From positions 15,626,001 to 15,690,000 of the forward strand of contig OX485806.1 in NCBI GenBank assembly GCA_950295325.1: 64,000 nt of DNA. Reading direction: 5' to 3'. Positions 1 through 10,699 of this stretch are shown piece by piece. The DNA comes from Polytrichum commune (lineage: Eukaryota > Streptophyta > Polytrichopsida > Polytrichales > Polytrichaceae). The position numbers were made by a program, and so were the translations under genes. The notes beneath the pieces were generated by a model. The model did no database searches. It was not told the DNA's origin and saw only the letters and a list, made by a program, of their open reading frames with translations. How positions within the stretch are numbered: the stretch's first letter is position 1; each line of letters starts with the position of its first letter.

Positions 1-74
1 TAATGGGATGCATCATTTTTCCTGTTTTGTTTTTTTTCTTTCACAAAGAGGCGCTCCAATATCATGCTTAAGGT

Positions 75-645
75 ACTGAGGCCTTAAAACATCACTTTAA
101 GAAAATTTTCTATTTCAAGAAGGTTATGTAGGTTGATTTTTTTTTAAATCCATAAATTAGCGAATCGATACAAATATTATAAATAAATTCATATGCAACC
201 TAGAGAAATATTCAAAGTCATCTAAGGAAAGAGCCTTTTATTGTGAACTAGGGGGGGGGGGGTTTCTAATGATGTTGACTTGCTAAGTAGAATCACCACA
301 AAATCAACCTTATTGCAAGGGAGGATCTTTTATTGAATGAAGGTGTTGTACCCTTTTGTGGATCTCTTCTTACACCACCTCGTTGAGTGGATAGATCCCT
401 AATTAGCCTTTGTGATTGGCAAAGTTGGTGCTCTCCTAAAAGTGTTCTTGCATCCTTCTTACATTGCTATTATGAACGGCCGAAGCAATGTTATTTTATA
501 CTTAATGATGCATATGATAAATCGATATTAACAATGACTTACTCGATGGCCCCATTGCACTCACTTGTTCATGGCTTAAGGATTAAAAATAAGTGTGATG
601 CTTTAAGGCCTCAATACCTTAGACACAAGGAAGCATGACCCCATG
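75..645. repeat. Dispersed repeat family B, copy 1
   Basis: This segment aligns by eye with 44,465-45,010 in the same orientation. Shared blocks include the poly-G tract followed by TTTNTNATGNTG, the stretch around GAATCACC, CTCGTTGAGTGGATAGATCC, GTTGGTGCTCTCCT, and GCATCCTTCTTAC. The two copies clearly diverge by substitutions and small indels, so they are old. No coding potential is visible; an 83-codon open frame inside it is not conserved in the other copy. It is probably a fragment of an LTR or another retroelement, but no termini are visible. Confidence 0.6.
251..262. repeat. Poly-G tract (G12)
   Basis: An uninterrupted run of 12 G in AT-rich surroundings. It is one of at least seven G or C runs of 11 or more in this window and lies inside dispersed repeat B. 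Confidence 0.9.
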
Positions 646-952
646 AATGGGGAGAACCAACCGCTAGTTACAAATGAATTAGTTGAGTTTGAGAAATAAC
701 TAGTTGAAGTTCAAGACTTCAAGATAATTACCAAACATTGTAGAAGAATTTAAAGAATACAACTCAATTAAAAAAGAATAGCCGAAGGATGTCAACATGT
801 ACCCTGTTGGACTTGGAAACATTAGGATCTCAATTGATTATACCAAAAAATCCCCCCCATACAGTGCATTGACTTTAGGAATTCCTTAATACAATCTTTG
901 TTTGCACTAAGGTAGACATGCCTAATTCGGTTACTTATCTTAATCAAATATA
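646..952. other. Intergenic, nothing recognised
   Basis: AT-rich sequence between repeats B and A. No conserved open frame, RNA gene or inverted repeat was recognised. Confidence 0.5.
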
Positions 953-1310
953 GGTCCTATATTTGAGTGGTATGTGGTTCGGCATGGCTCTAAGAAACTA
1001 ATATAAAAAAAAACATGTGTATTATATAGGATAATCATTCTAGGCTCAATATTCAACAAGATTTCACTTTTTATTTTATTTTATTTATTTTGGGGGGGGA
1101 GGGGTTTACATGACTAGTTACTAGTTAATGAGTATAAGAATCTTCACTTCGATAATTAATGAGATATTTATAGGAGCTCCAAAAATTATGAGGAAAGCAG
1201 CTACGGTCTCAATTTGGATTTGCTAACTGTACTAATCACGTGTTTCCTATCTTAGGAGACGTGGGCTTGTTGGGAAAAGGAATCATTTAAGATCTATCCA
1301 CCTTAGTAGA
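953..1310 (-). repeat. Dispersed repeat family A, copy 1
   Basis: Reverse-orientation copy of the family best seen at 2,312-2,668. Hallmarks, read on the plus strand, are TTTGAGTGGTATGTGGTT, a short GGCTCTAAGAA segment, CATGTGT, a poly-G segment in the middle (1,092-1,099), AATGAGATATTTAT with GAGCTCC, and ACTAATCACGTGTTTCCTA near the end. Other copies are at 7,674-8,020, 22,293-22,376, 27,317-27,680, 29,990-30,350 and 46,138-46,410. No coding capacity is seen. It is probably a non-autonomous element; termini are not resolved. Confidence 0.6.
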
Positions 1311-2311
1311 AAAGGTTTACACTTTCAAATCTCATTCTTCAAACCTCCTTGCATCAATTTTTTCTCAAGTAGGAGTCACCATCTAGACCCCTGGCTAGGT
1401 GGCGAGAGGGAACTATCGCAAATGAGGATACCTTTCATCCATCCATCATAAACTAGTTGAAGTAGTACGCAATCCAAATGTTACTTTTCTCATTGATTTG
1501 ACACATGATGTTCTAGCTTTGAAGACATCAAATTAGTCTAGTCCAAGTCATTTGAGACGTACCAACCACAAACCTATAGATGGGATCTCAACTTCGTTTA
1601 TTGGATGAATGAGAAGGGCATAGTCAAGTACACAACTCCATTACCCTGCATAGGTTTAGTGATAGTGATTCGGAATTATATATTAACTTTTAATTTTGTG
1701 AAGGAAGAAATCATAAACATTTAAAAAAACATTGATCTACAAAGCCAAGTTATTTATGTTGAGAAATGTTTTTCAAGAAAAGTCTACATATTTTTGAAGA
1801 GGGTGCAAGTAGTGTGCAAGTAGCTCTATTGAACTCAGAATATCTACAAATAATTATTTCTACAAATTTTTGTAATTTTTTTCTCAATTTTATAATGAAT
1901 TCAAGGAATATGAAAAGAGAAATCCAAAATTCAAAATATTTAAGGTTATGAAATCTACGTCCAAAACCAAGTCTAACCACTACCTTTTGAACAATATATT
2001 AATGAGAAGTTTTAAAAAACTCATCTTGGTATTCTATATTTGAGTACCTAACACAATAGAGGGCACGATGAAAAAGAAATCCAATTTAAACAACACTTTG
2101 CTACTACATTTAGGCATTTGACCAAATATTTTATGGTTTTAGCATACCGGAGCATTTTTCCGTATACTTGACCGTGCTTGCTCCCAAAAGTATGCACGCT
2201 TGTATGCATCAATGTCCTCTCGTGCCACCAACTACTATCTAGATCGGTATTGATCACTTCACTTGTAGAACAAAAAACCTAAATCTTGAAATTGAATAAG
2301 GTAGATGGACC
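1311..2311. other. Intergenic, nothing recognised
   Basis: AT-rich DNA with only short open frames on both strands, none of which resembles a known family. No RNA gene was recognised. Confidence 0.45.
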
Positions 2312-2668
2312 TTAAATGGTTACTTTTTTGGACTAGCCTACTTGTCCTAGGACATAAAACACACAATTAGTACGAGACGGTGAGCAACAAATCCAAATCA
2401 AGGCCGTACTAGCCACTTTCCTCATAATATTCGTAAGCTCATATGAATATCTTATTCATTATCGAAGTGTTGATTCTCATCCTCATCAAACAGTCATATA
2501 GCTCCTCCCCCCCCCCCCCCCAAACTATGCTACACCTAGAAAGATTTTCATATTTTGCACATGTAGTCAAATCTCTATGAAACACGTGTCTTGTTGGTAT
2601 CCGTTCTTGGAGCCGCACCTAACCAAATACCACTCAAAAATGGGTGTCCGATTAAGGCTAGTCACTGA
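2312..2668 (+). repeat. Dispersed repeat family A, copy 2
   Basis: Best-preserved forward copy. In order: a segment ending CCTAGGACATAAAACACAC, TAGTACGAGA, AATCCAAATCAAGG, CCACTTTCCTCATA, CTCATATGAATATCTTATTC, a 15-base poly-C run at 2,507-2,521, CACGTGTCTT, GGAGCCGCAC, then CAAATACCACTCAAAA. The G/C run sits at the same internal position in several copies, so it appears to be an expandable part of the element. No open reading frame is shared between copies. Confidence 0.65.
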
Positions 2669-4025
2669 ATCAGGCACATCTACTTTTACACGAAAGCTGC
2701 ACGCTTCTTAAATGATGTCTTCTTAAATGATGTCTTGAAATTATACTGATCAGACTCGGGCTCAGAGCATTGTTGAAATTTTCGCCTGCCCTGTTTGGAA
2801 AATATTGAGCACTGGTGACCCACCAACTGCAATGATGCAATGCGGCTTTTGCCCGCCCTTTAATTCACCACACCTGCACCTTCTGATGCCCCATGGCTCA
2901 CCGCACCAGGTGCAATATGGCCGCCCTTTAGAAAAGTTAACCCTCAATATGCTTTATGCCCCCTGCCCCCTGCCCACCTGCCGATTTTAGCAAAACCAAC
3001 AAACCACGCTTAGCCTAAAAGTTTGTTTGAAACAACCACGGCCTCCGCATCGTCAACATTCGTTAATTAGTTCCGCGCCTAGTTGGCAAAGGACGTGGCA
3101 TGGTTTAAAAGTGGAGGTTGTAAGTCTCAAGCACCAGCCCTCTCATCAGAATCTAGAGACGGGGCAAGAATGTAGGACTTTTAAAAGTGTCGCATCCAGC
3201 CCTTGGGATTGGTTGCTCTTATTTTGAGCTATGAGGACGCGAGGAGATGCATTAACAAAAACCAGTGGTAAAATAGACGAGTGGTGGCACGCTTGACCTT
3301 GCTTTAAAAACTATCCAACGTGGCATTGCTTGGTAGATAAAACAATGGATATGTGTGGAAGCTACTTGACTAATGGCCACTTGGAAAATCTCCAGAGTGA
3401 GTTCTTGTAGGTGCACTGGGATAGGAGGGGTGCATAACCGAGACAGCTTTGCCCGGTTTTTAGGAAGAAGTTTGGGTTATTTAGTACAGCCAGGTGGGGA
3501 TGGGCCATTACTTACACACATACATACATACATGGTCAGGGAGCTAGCATTAGTCGTCTCATCAAGCACCAGAATCGATCCATTTAAAAAGAGCGCTTGC
3601 TTGGAGGACTCTCAATTCCTTCTCACTTCGAATGAGGAGCTAGACAGACTGGAGAACTTCTTCTAGTTGTAGTTATAGATAGATAGGTATAAGGCGCAGT
3701 AAAGATGCCAGAGCAGGTATGTGTATTCCAATGACCATGCACCATCTTCTCCTTACGTTCCTCAAAACTCCAGGTTTTGCAATCTGAGATCGAGCACCAC
3801 CACCCATGCAACCGCCCACAATGACTCAGTACTAGTTTACTAGATGACATCGATCTCAGAGAATCATCATGCTTAATATGCCTGAATTCTTGACCTGCCT
3901 AGTAGAGTTGGTTTCTGTCTGGCTGGCTGGCTGGCTGTCTGTCTGTCTAGTCCATCTGTGCTGATGCTCTTGATGTATGGTTGGTTGGTTAGTTTCTCAG
4001 CGCAGAATATTAATTCCTACAAGGA
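2669..4025. other. Intergenic region with GGCT/GTCT microsatellite
   Basis: No gene could be supported. Composition is closer to balanced around 2.8-3.7 kb, so this may be part of an unrecognised transcript or the distal upstream region of the gene starting at 7,250. A short GGCT-then-GTCT microsatellite lies at about 3,920-3,950, followed by GGTT repeats near 3,980. A 97-codon open frame at 3,373-3,666 has no recognisable family and no supporting splice pattern. Confidence 0.4.
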
Positions 4026-4766
4026 AATGATGGTCATTAAGTTGGCAGGCTAATTAGTGGGTAGATTCATCCAATATGTGGTGGAATCTGCTCCCTGCGC
4101 TAGTGAACGCGGGTAGTTGAAACAATTAAATCCCATGAATACTTGTGCTGATCGATTCAATAGTCTAAAGTGCTTCTGTTTTTCTTGTGGTTGATCTTGT
4201 TTTGTGTATCTTGCCTGCTGCTCTAGTAGGTTGTGTTTGTGTGAGAGCATTTTCCAGGTGCCGTGGCCTCCCTGCCCTATGCCTCTCTTCTAATTCTATA
4301 TCACATTCGTCAGCGCAGTCCCTGTTGGTACAAAACCTGATGCTGTGTAGATTTTCAGGAGGATCTGCTATCGCGGGAGCCAAAACCGCTTTCTTTAGCT
4401 GTAAAATTCTATCGAAGAATCACTGAGTTGTCAGGCTAATTAGTGAGTAGATTCATCCAGTATATGGTGCAATCTGCTCTTTGCGCTACCCAACGCAGGT
4501 CGTTGAAAGAATGAAATCCCATGAATACCTGCGGTGATCGTTTCAATAGTCTAAAGTGCTTTTGATTTGTTTTTCTTCTGATGTTGTTCTTGTTCTTGTT
4601 CCTGATTTCTGCTGCAGTAGCTCGTGCTTGTGTGTGAGCATTCTCTAGGTGCTGTTGCCTCCCTACCCTAGAACCTCTCTTCTAATTCTATATTGCATTG
4701 CATCTAGTGTTGTTAAAGTTCCCGGAGAGGATCTGCTATCCGGGAGCTAAAACCTCTTTCTTTAGG
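4026..4766. repeat. Tandem duplication, two units of about 340-400 bp
   Basis: Unit 1 spans about 4,026-4,407 and unit 2 about 4,428-4,766. Both contain GCAGGCTAATTAGTG (first base T in unit 2), GTAGATTCATCCA, AAATCCCATGAATAC, TCAATAGTCTAAAGTGCTT, CCTCTCTTCTAATTCTATA and GGATCTGCTAT in the same order and direction. Divergence is moderate, with several small deletions in unit 2. No coding function is seen. It lies about 3 kb upstream of the HPP gene. Confidence 0.75.
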
Positions 4767-7249
4767 TAGACGGTGATTCTGCATAGCATCATGATGAATC
4801 CCGGGACAAACAATTGTAGCGAGAGTCCAGCAACTAGTTTCTTCTACGGAGCTACAATTGTATAAGTTTTTGATCCATCTGTGGTTGGTTCTTTCTTTAT
4901 AGCTGAGCACCTTCGAAGAGAAGCCGGTGCTCCGGCCCAGATTTCAGAGTTTTGAGCAGATTAGACTGAGTCTAACTTTGAAGGGCAAGACATGGTAGCT
5001 AGTGCAATATTCTCGAAAAACGGTATTCGAGGACTTGATCTTCACGGAAGTGACGAAAAGTCAGAGTCGGAGACCCGAGCGCACAAATACAATCGGTGAT
5101 GATATTAGAATATTACACCTAATTAACTAGTACTCGATAGTGGAATGCCCAGCTTCGACAAGTCAATGTGAAGACGTGACCCAGAAGCTGGATTGGACTT
5201 TGTTCGAACTTCGTTATATACGTGAAAGTTTTCCCTGCTTCTTCTGCTGCTTCTTCTTCTTCAGTACAGTAGCTTATATACTTGAATCCGATCATTGCAG
5301 TGATATTTTTAAAGTACGCTAAGGAGCATCACTGTGGATGTTGATTGCATGAGTCCAACAGTGATCTTTCATACATTTCATTTCTCCGATCCTATCTTAT
5401 AGATCTGCTTTATTAAGAAATCTTTTGGAATGTCGTTTGACGAAGTTGTGATGAAACAGTAGAGGTGCTTATAATTTCTCACCCAGGTATAATCTTTTTT
5501 TTGCTCTCGCTGCAGGCTGCGGAGGTAAACCCAGTGATTCTTCTAGTGATGATGTTGTACAAATTTAGCTGTACAAGCACGGCCAGAAGAGGTATAATAA
5601 TCCAACCTACCCAAACTTGGTACAAAGCATCTTCAATACTAGCAAAACGGTTGTTAAGTGTAACTTAGCCAAATTTCAGCTAAGCTCATCCTGTCATCCT
5701 GCTGGCTTTCGGAACAGGATCCAGTCAGCTTAGCCTATTTAATTTTAGCACTGTTTCATGCTCTGAGCAAAGGAAGGCGTGACAGCAGCTCCATGGAATG
5801 GAATGCACAATTATCTCTGAATTGGGATACGTGAACATTCAGAGATACCTAGTATGGATGTTCTTGTGTTGCACTTTGTGAGAAAGGTGTTTGCTTGTTT
5901 GGATTGCAATCCGGGGGAGCTTCAGTTTTGTGCCTGTGTCGCGTGGGAGAAAATTGGAGTTTTACTGTGTAAGTTCTGACAGAAAAATTTGTTTGTGGGG
6001 TTGGATTGACAGGAATAAGGATTTGTAGTAGACTTCCCGGGATAAGAGGTCAAGGCTACCGGGGGAATTATACGTAGATTCAAGGTACCGAGCAATCAAT
6101 CAATCAATCAGATCTATCTCCTAGCGGTGCAGAGTGAGCACCCCAAGAACAAGCTCAAGAAATTGTATTTGAGGACGAATACGAAGCAAAGCAGGAAGGG
6201 AAACCTAATCAATCTCTAGAAGAAGGAGACGGATTCAAGCAGGCGAGGTTGGCTAAGTAGTAGGCACTCCAGGTATGGAAAAACCGGTACTCTTTTGATA
6301 GCAATTTATTTATTTAGTGTGCATGTCGATCACATTGCATCTTACAAGAGTACTGAAGTCTCCTCTTTAGAGTTGCAGTTGTTCCTACATCACTTCGAAT
6401 GCTTCTTAATGAACTTATCATTTGTTATTTCACAAAGAGGACTCAGCATTATTCAACTGCATGGTTGTGGTGTTCCATTCTATATTTAGCATCTGACACG
6501 GACCTTCATTATCTTACCTACTTGGGAAGAAACTTAGAAAATATGAAGAAATTGATGTTGGTACGAATAATGAGTAGTATCGGCATTTTCAATGATAGTT
6601 TTTTTATAAATAATAATTCCAAGGAACATTTAGGCATAACATTATGGAACTAAGTGACCACGTTGGGTGGGTTCAGGAACATGTCATGTAAGGTGCTAGA
6701 ATTATATCTTCTGGATGCTTGTCAAAGTGAATTCAACCTGATAAACTTTGGTGAAGCGTTGTCACTGAATATTATAAGAATGAAACGGCTAAGAGCAACT
6801 ACATAATGTTATGGAAGCTACTTTCACATTATTATCATTTTTAGGTCGATCGATTCTATGAAATATTATAAATTCTATCAGAAGCATAATTCAACACTAG
6901 TTAGGGAGTCTGGAGCGTGACCCTTCTCTTAGGAAAAAATTGCTTCTAATTTGTTCTAAACATGACATTCAAAAGTGCAAACCTCTTTTGATTCAGACAC
7001 AGATTATTGTGTCAAGGGATTCCTCTTGACGCCCTCTTTCTGAGCAGGTTTCTCATTGTGAAAGGATAAATCATCAACGTATTCGAAGTATTAGAAGTGA
7101 TTTAGAAACAACAGTTCTGAAAGGGAGAGTTGACACCCCGAGTATCCAATCTGATGCTACAGCATGGCTTTCCAAGATTCATGAAACTCATTCCATGGTC
7201 CAGAACTGGGTTTTGCTTAATCACCATTTCTTTGTGCTTGAGTACAGAG
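4767..7249. other. Upstream region of the HPP gene, possible untranslated exons
   Basis: No open frame here resembles a known protein. Parts near 5.9-6.3 kb are purine-rich and contain short splice-like signals (for example CCAG followed by GTATGG near 6,270), so spliced 5' untranslated exons of the downstream gene are possible but unproven. A short CAAT repeat lies near 6,095-6,110. Confidence 0.35.
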
Positions 7250-7362
7250 ATGACAACTGTTACAATGGTGGAGTTTCGGACAGTGGTCCTCAATGTGGTG
7301 CTGCATTGTGAAGGCTGTGCACGCACTGTAAAGCGAGCCATCAAGCGCATTCCAGGTGCCCC

Positions 7363-7402
<40 letters not shown>

Positions 7403-10229
7403 CCTGTCTCGCTCTCTGTGTCTGTCTGTGTGCGCAGAGACTTTACAGATATCCTGTCCACAACCAGTCGCTCATCCCAGTGGAGAGCACTTTCAGCAAT
7501 TTCCTTGTGTTCTTTTCTATGCATAGAACACTAATTCTACAACCTTTAGTTTTCGTCAATGAGGAGACTCATTATGCCTTATAAACAACTTTAGTAGGTG
7601 AATGTCTTGTTGTTTTTGCACCTCGTCATCCACTCTCCTCTCTTCAATTTTGTAAAGTAGATGGATTGTACATGGATGTTTTTTTCTTACTAGTCCACTT
7701 CTTCTTGGATATGAAACACACGAGTAGTATGAGATGGTTAGCAAATCCAAATCAAGGAGGTTGTAGCCACTTTCCTCATAGTTTTCAGAACTCGTATGAA
7801 TATCTTATTCATTATCAAAGTGAAGATTATGGTGCTCATTAAATGGTCATATAGGTGCCCCAATTATGTTGATTAGTAGTGAGCCTAGAATGGTTATAAG
7901 ATTTTGAACACACTGTCCAATCTTTGTTAAACACGTGTGTTTTGGATGCCTACTATTGGAGCCGTACCAAACCTCATACCACTCAAATATAGATGTGCTA
8001 ACAACTAAAAGTAACTAAATAAGGGTTGCCTACCTAAGTCCTTACATATATCCCTTGGAAGATCCTAGCTTGCTAAAATATCCCAAATTCACACAAACTT
8101 TATATTGATATCATGCCCATTACTAGTCGCTTATCCAAGTGGAGAGCACTTCCTCGTGCTTTTCTATCTGCCCGTAGAACGTGTCATCCATAACCTTTGA
8201 TTTTTGTCCATGAACAGACCAATTATACTTTATAAATGGTTTGAGTAGGTGGATGTTACTGCAGCTCATCATCATCCACTCTCCTTTCGCTAGTTATGTA
8301 GTCCTTAAATGTGACCCTTGAAAAATTCCCAACTAGCTTAAATATGGTGTAGAATGAGATTTCCCTTGGTGATCAAACACTTCAGGGGATCTCCCTAGGT
8401 AAAAAAGTAAATTGGTCACTCAATACCTTGTCTCGGGGAGATTCTGGTTCATATGGAATGGTACACAGCATGTGTTGATAACTAACTTATGCAAAATGCC
8501 ACAAGAAGGAAACACAGAGGCCCCAAATGCTCTACATAATAATATACTGTAGAGGACGCTCTAGTTCATCTTTACTAGTGCTAGAATGTTGTATCCATAT
8601 GGGATTCAAGTGGGTCTCAATCAATGTAGGAATCACACATGGTCTCAACCAACTGGAGGGGGAATTGTTTTTTCTTGTTGGAATAGAGAGCCCTCTATGG
8701 TATTAACATCAATTGTTCTTGCAAATTAATAGGTGTAACAGCATACACCATCGACTTCCCCGGCCAAAAAGTGACTGTGACTGGAGTTGTGACTCCAGAG
8801 GATGTTCTAAGACATGTTTCTCGCACTGGAAAAACAACAACATTGGTGCCACCACCCCCACCTCCACCCCCACCCCCACCTCCAGAACCAGAACCAGCAC
8901 CAGCACCTCCACCAGAGCCAGCACCCGAGCCAGCGCCAGCACCTGAACCAGCACCCGCACCTGCACCTGAGCCTCCACCAGCAGAGCCTGCTCCAGAACC
9001 TGCACCAGAGCCTGCACCTGCACCAGAGCCAGCACCTGAACCGGCACCGCCACCGCCACCTGAACCGGCACCTGAGCCTGCACCTGCACCGGAACCTGCA
9101 CCGGAACCTGCACCGGAGCCTGCACCTGCACCAGAGCCTGCACCTGCACCGGAGCCTGCGCCAGAGCCGGCACCCGAACCAGCTCCAGCTCCAGCTCCAG
9201 CCGAGGTACCATTCTTTCTTCCTAAATTAATTTATCCTTAAAGCTTCTCAACTCTTGTTTTGGGAGGAAATTCCATCCTACTTTTGACATTTTATAATGT
9301 TTAAAGAGCGTTCAACACATGCAAAGGAGTGCCTCTAATCAAATAAATAAATGAATATTTCTTCATGACAAACAAGGCAACTCAAACTGTGATGATTTGA
9401 GGTGCACATTGTAGTCTAGCGGGAGGGTCCGCTCATGGGTGGTAATTTGGCTCAAAACTCTAGTGTTGACATTTAAGAGGCTAGTACTGACTTGTACTTG
9501 TGAGTATATCTTGCTCTGAGGACTATTCAGCTGACTTGATAATATAATCCTCTAAGTCAACATGACTTTTGGTCAGGAGTTAATTGATTTGCACATAACA
9601 CATCCTATGTTCCGTAAGTTTGTGGGGCATGCTTGGAGGTAGTGTCAAGGTTTAAATGAAGAACATTCTATATCAATGCATTAAGGGTCAAACTCATTTT
9701 GCATGCAAATAGGTGCTAAAATGAGCTTGGTTCTTAATGAAGCAAAATAGGTTGTTCTTCATTCAAACTCAAACACTACCTCCGAGCATGCACCAGAAGT
9801 GGGAAAATAAATAAAATCATTGATATTGTATACGAAACAGCTTGTGACCAAATCATAGGGGGACAAACTCCAAACAAAACATCCCAATGAATCAATGCAT
9901 AACTCTAGTATGTGTAAAGCGTTCATTGCTTTGCTTACCTTTGTGCATTTGGAGGATGATATGCTTGTGTTGATGAAAATTGCAATGTGGTTTGATAGGA
10001 GCCAGCCCCGCCCCCGCCCCCACCAGCTGAGGAACCAGCACCAGCACCAGCCCCAGCACCTGAACCTGCCCCTCCACCACCTGAGGAACCAGCACCACCC
10101 CCGCCCCCACCCACACCCCCAGTCGAGGAAAAACAAGTGGACCCCGAACTTGAATACTCATCGTGGGAGGACGCATACCCCGTGACATTTGTATTGGGGC
10201 CCGATTACACCAGATACTACTACTATTGA
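7250..10229 (+). CDS. Heavy-metal-associated plant protein (HPP) with long EPAP/proline-rich tail
   Basis: Three coding exons with GT-AG borders, 7,250-7,355, 8,733-9,205 and 9,999-10,229, give 269 codons. Residues about 10-70 form a heavy-metal-associated (HMA) domain: the Cu/metal-binding CxxC is seen as HCEGCARTVKRAIK, followed across intron 1 by a second half containing DFPGQKVTVTG and TPEDVLRHVSRTGK. After TLV the rest is a proline/alanine/glutamate tail of EPAP, PAPEP and poly-P segments, then an acidic end (VEEKQVDPELEY) closing with RYYYY. Plant HIPP proteins end in a CaaX farnesylation box; this one does not, so it fits the non-isoprenylated HPP class. HMA proteins of this kind bind metal ions or act as small chaperones; a specific metal or partner cannot be inferred. 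The start at 7,250 is chosen because the HMA fold begins just after it; an in-frame ATG at 7,265 or an open extension back to 7,130 are alternatives. Intron phases are 1 and 0. Confidence 0.85.
7367..7400. repeat. (CT)n microsatellite in HPP intron 1
   Basis: About 15 CT units begin roughly 12 bases after the 5' splice site of intron 1. On the transcript strand this is a pyrimidine tract close to the donor, and length variation could influence splicing; that effect is inference only. Confidence 0.9.
7674..8020 (+). repeat. Dispersed repeat family A, copy 3 (HPP intron 1)
   Basis: Forward copy of family A inside intron 1. It shares GATATGAAACACACGAGTAG, AATCCAAATCAAGGAGG, CCACTTTCCTCATAG, ATGAATATCTTATTCATTA, TTGGAGCC and ACCACTCAAATATAGATGT with the other copies. 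The poly-C core seen at 2,507-2,521 is reduced to a short CCCC here. Confidence 0.65.
8545..8704 (+). mobile_element. MITE family E, copy 1, abutting an HPP splice acceptor
   Basis: An element of about 160 bp with imperfect inverted ends: TGTAGAGGACGCTCTAG on the left and TAGAGAGCCCTCTATGG on the right. Internal sequence matches copies at 26,957-27,102 and 27,833-27,985, for example the CATCTTTAC, CAGAA/TAGAA and GGGATTCAAG-type segments. The right end lies 28 bases upstream of HPP exon 2, so this element borders the branch-point and acceptor region of intron 1. No coding capacity. Confidence 0.6.
8849..9200 (+). repeat. Degenerate CCA/GCA/GAG codon repeat encoding the EPAP tail
   Basis: Low-complexity coding sequence inside HPP exon 2. 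It opens with a CCACCC-type poly-proline run and then alternates Glu-Pro-Ala-Pro units. The simple composition keeps long frames open on both strands and in other frames; those frames are artefacts of the repeat. Copy-number slippage here would change tail length in steps of whole codons. Confidence 0.85.
9627..9791. mobile_element. Fold-back element family F, copy 1 (HPP intron 2)
   Basis: The outer ends are inverted copies: GCATGCTTGGAGGTAGTG on the left and CACTACCTCCGAGCATGC on the right, with inversely related inner segments (AATGAAGAACA against TGTTCTTCATT). Nearly the whole 165 bp can fold back on itself. A second copy is at 38,901-39,087. It lies in intron 2 of the HPP gene, and the transcript could form a long hairpin there. 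Confidence 0.7.
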
Positions 10230-10569
10230 GAGAATGGGTTGTGTTAAAAGAGCAAGCATACCATTGATCACGGCACCAATCAAACAGGTCATTAGACAAT
10301 AGCTATATGAGATTTGATAGAGATGACTCCGATGTTGCCACCAACGTGAATGATGGTGTTGGAGTTGGTCTAATCCTATATGTAATGGGCATAACAAGGA
10401 TAAAAGAGCCCTCGAAGACTATTGCCTCCCCTTTCAAAGGTTTATACCTTGAATGGGCCTATCCCCCTCCCAAGGACGAGCCCATGGGTTCCCCCATGGT
10501 TGATTGAAAAAATCTAATTCCCCCATATACCCGCACTATGATTTGGTGGACCATAGCGATAAGGTGCAC

Positions 10570-10690
10570 TAGAATTCAAGTGTTAGGAAGGTCACCCATC
10601 TGAGCACTATTATTCCGGCCCTTAAGTGGCTTAACCTCAGAGTGAGTTCCCATGAGACCCGGGTTACAGGCCTTGGGTTTAAGCCACCCT
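10570..10690 (-). pseudogene. 5S rRNA-derived fragment (5S pseudogene or 5S-derived SINE)
   Basis: On the minus strand the order CGGGTCTCATGGGAAC, GAGGTTAAGC, a GGGCCGGAATAATAGT segment and GATGGGTGACCTTCC follows the internal control region and 3' half of eukaryotic 5S rRNA (consensus CGGATCCCATCAGAACTCCG, AAGTTAAGC, GGGCGAGAGTAGTACT, GGATGGGTGACC). Many compensating positions are mutated, so it is not a working 5S gene. It lies about 350 bp after the HPP stop codon. A 5S-derived SINE (SINE3 type) is the main alternative to a simple pseudogene. Confidence 0.7.
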
Positions 10691-10699
10691 TTGAATTCA

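Noticed and set aside
7102-7524. Minus-strand 140-codon frame overlapping HPP exon 1
   Set aside because: Includes a poly-(Arg-Glu) run from the CT microsatellite and is antisense to the HMA coding exon.
8709-9230. Long overlapping frames opposite and out of phase with the EPAP-coding exon
   Set aside because: They exist only because CCA/GCA/GAG codon repeats lack stops in every frame; the HMA domain and splice signals support one frame on the plus strand.
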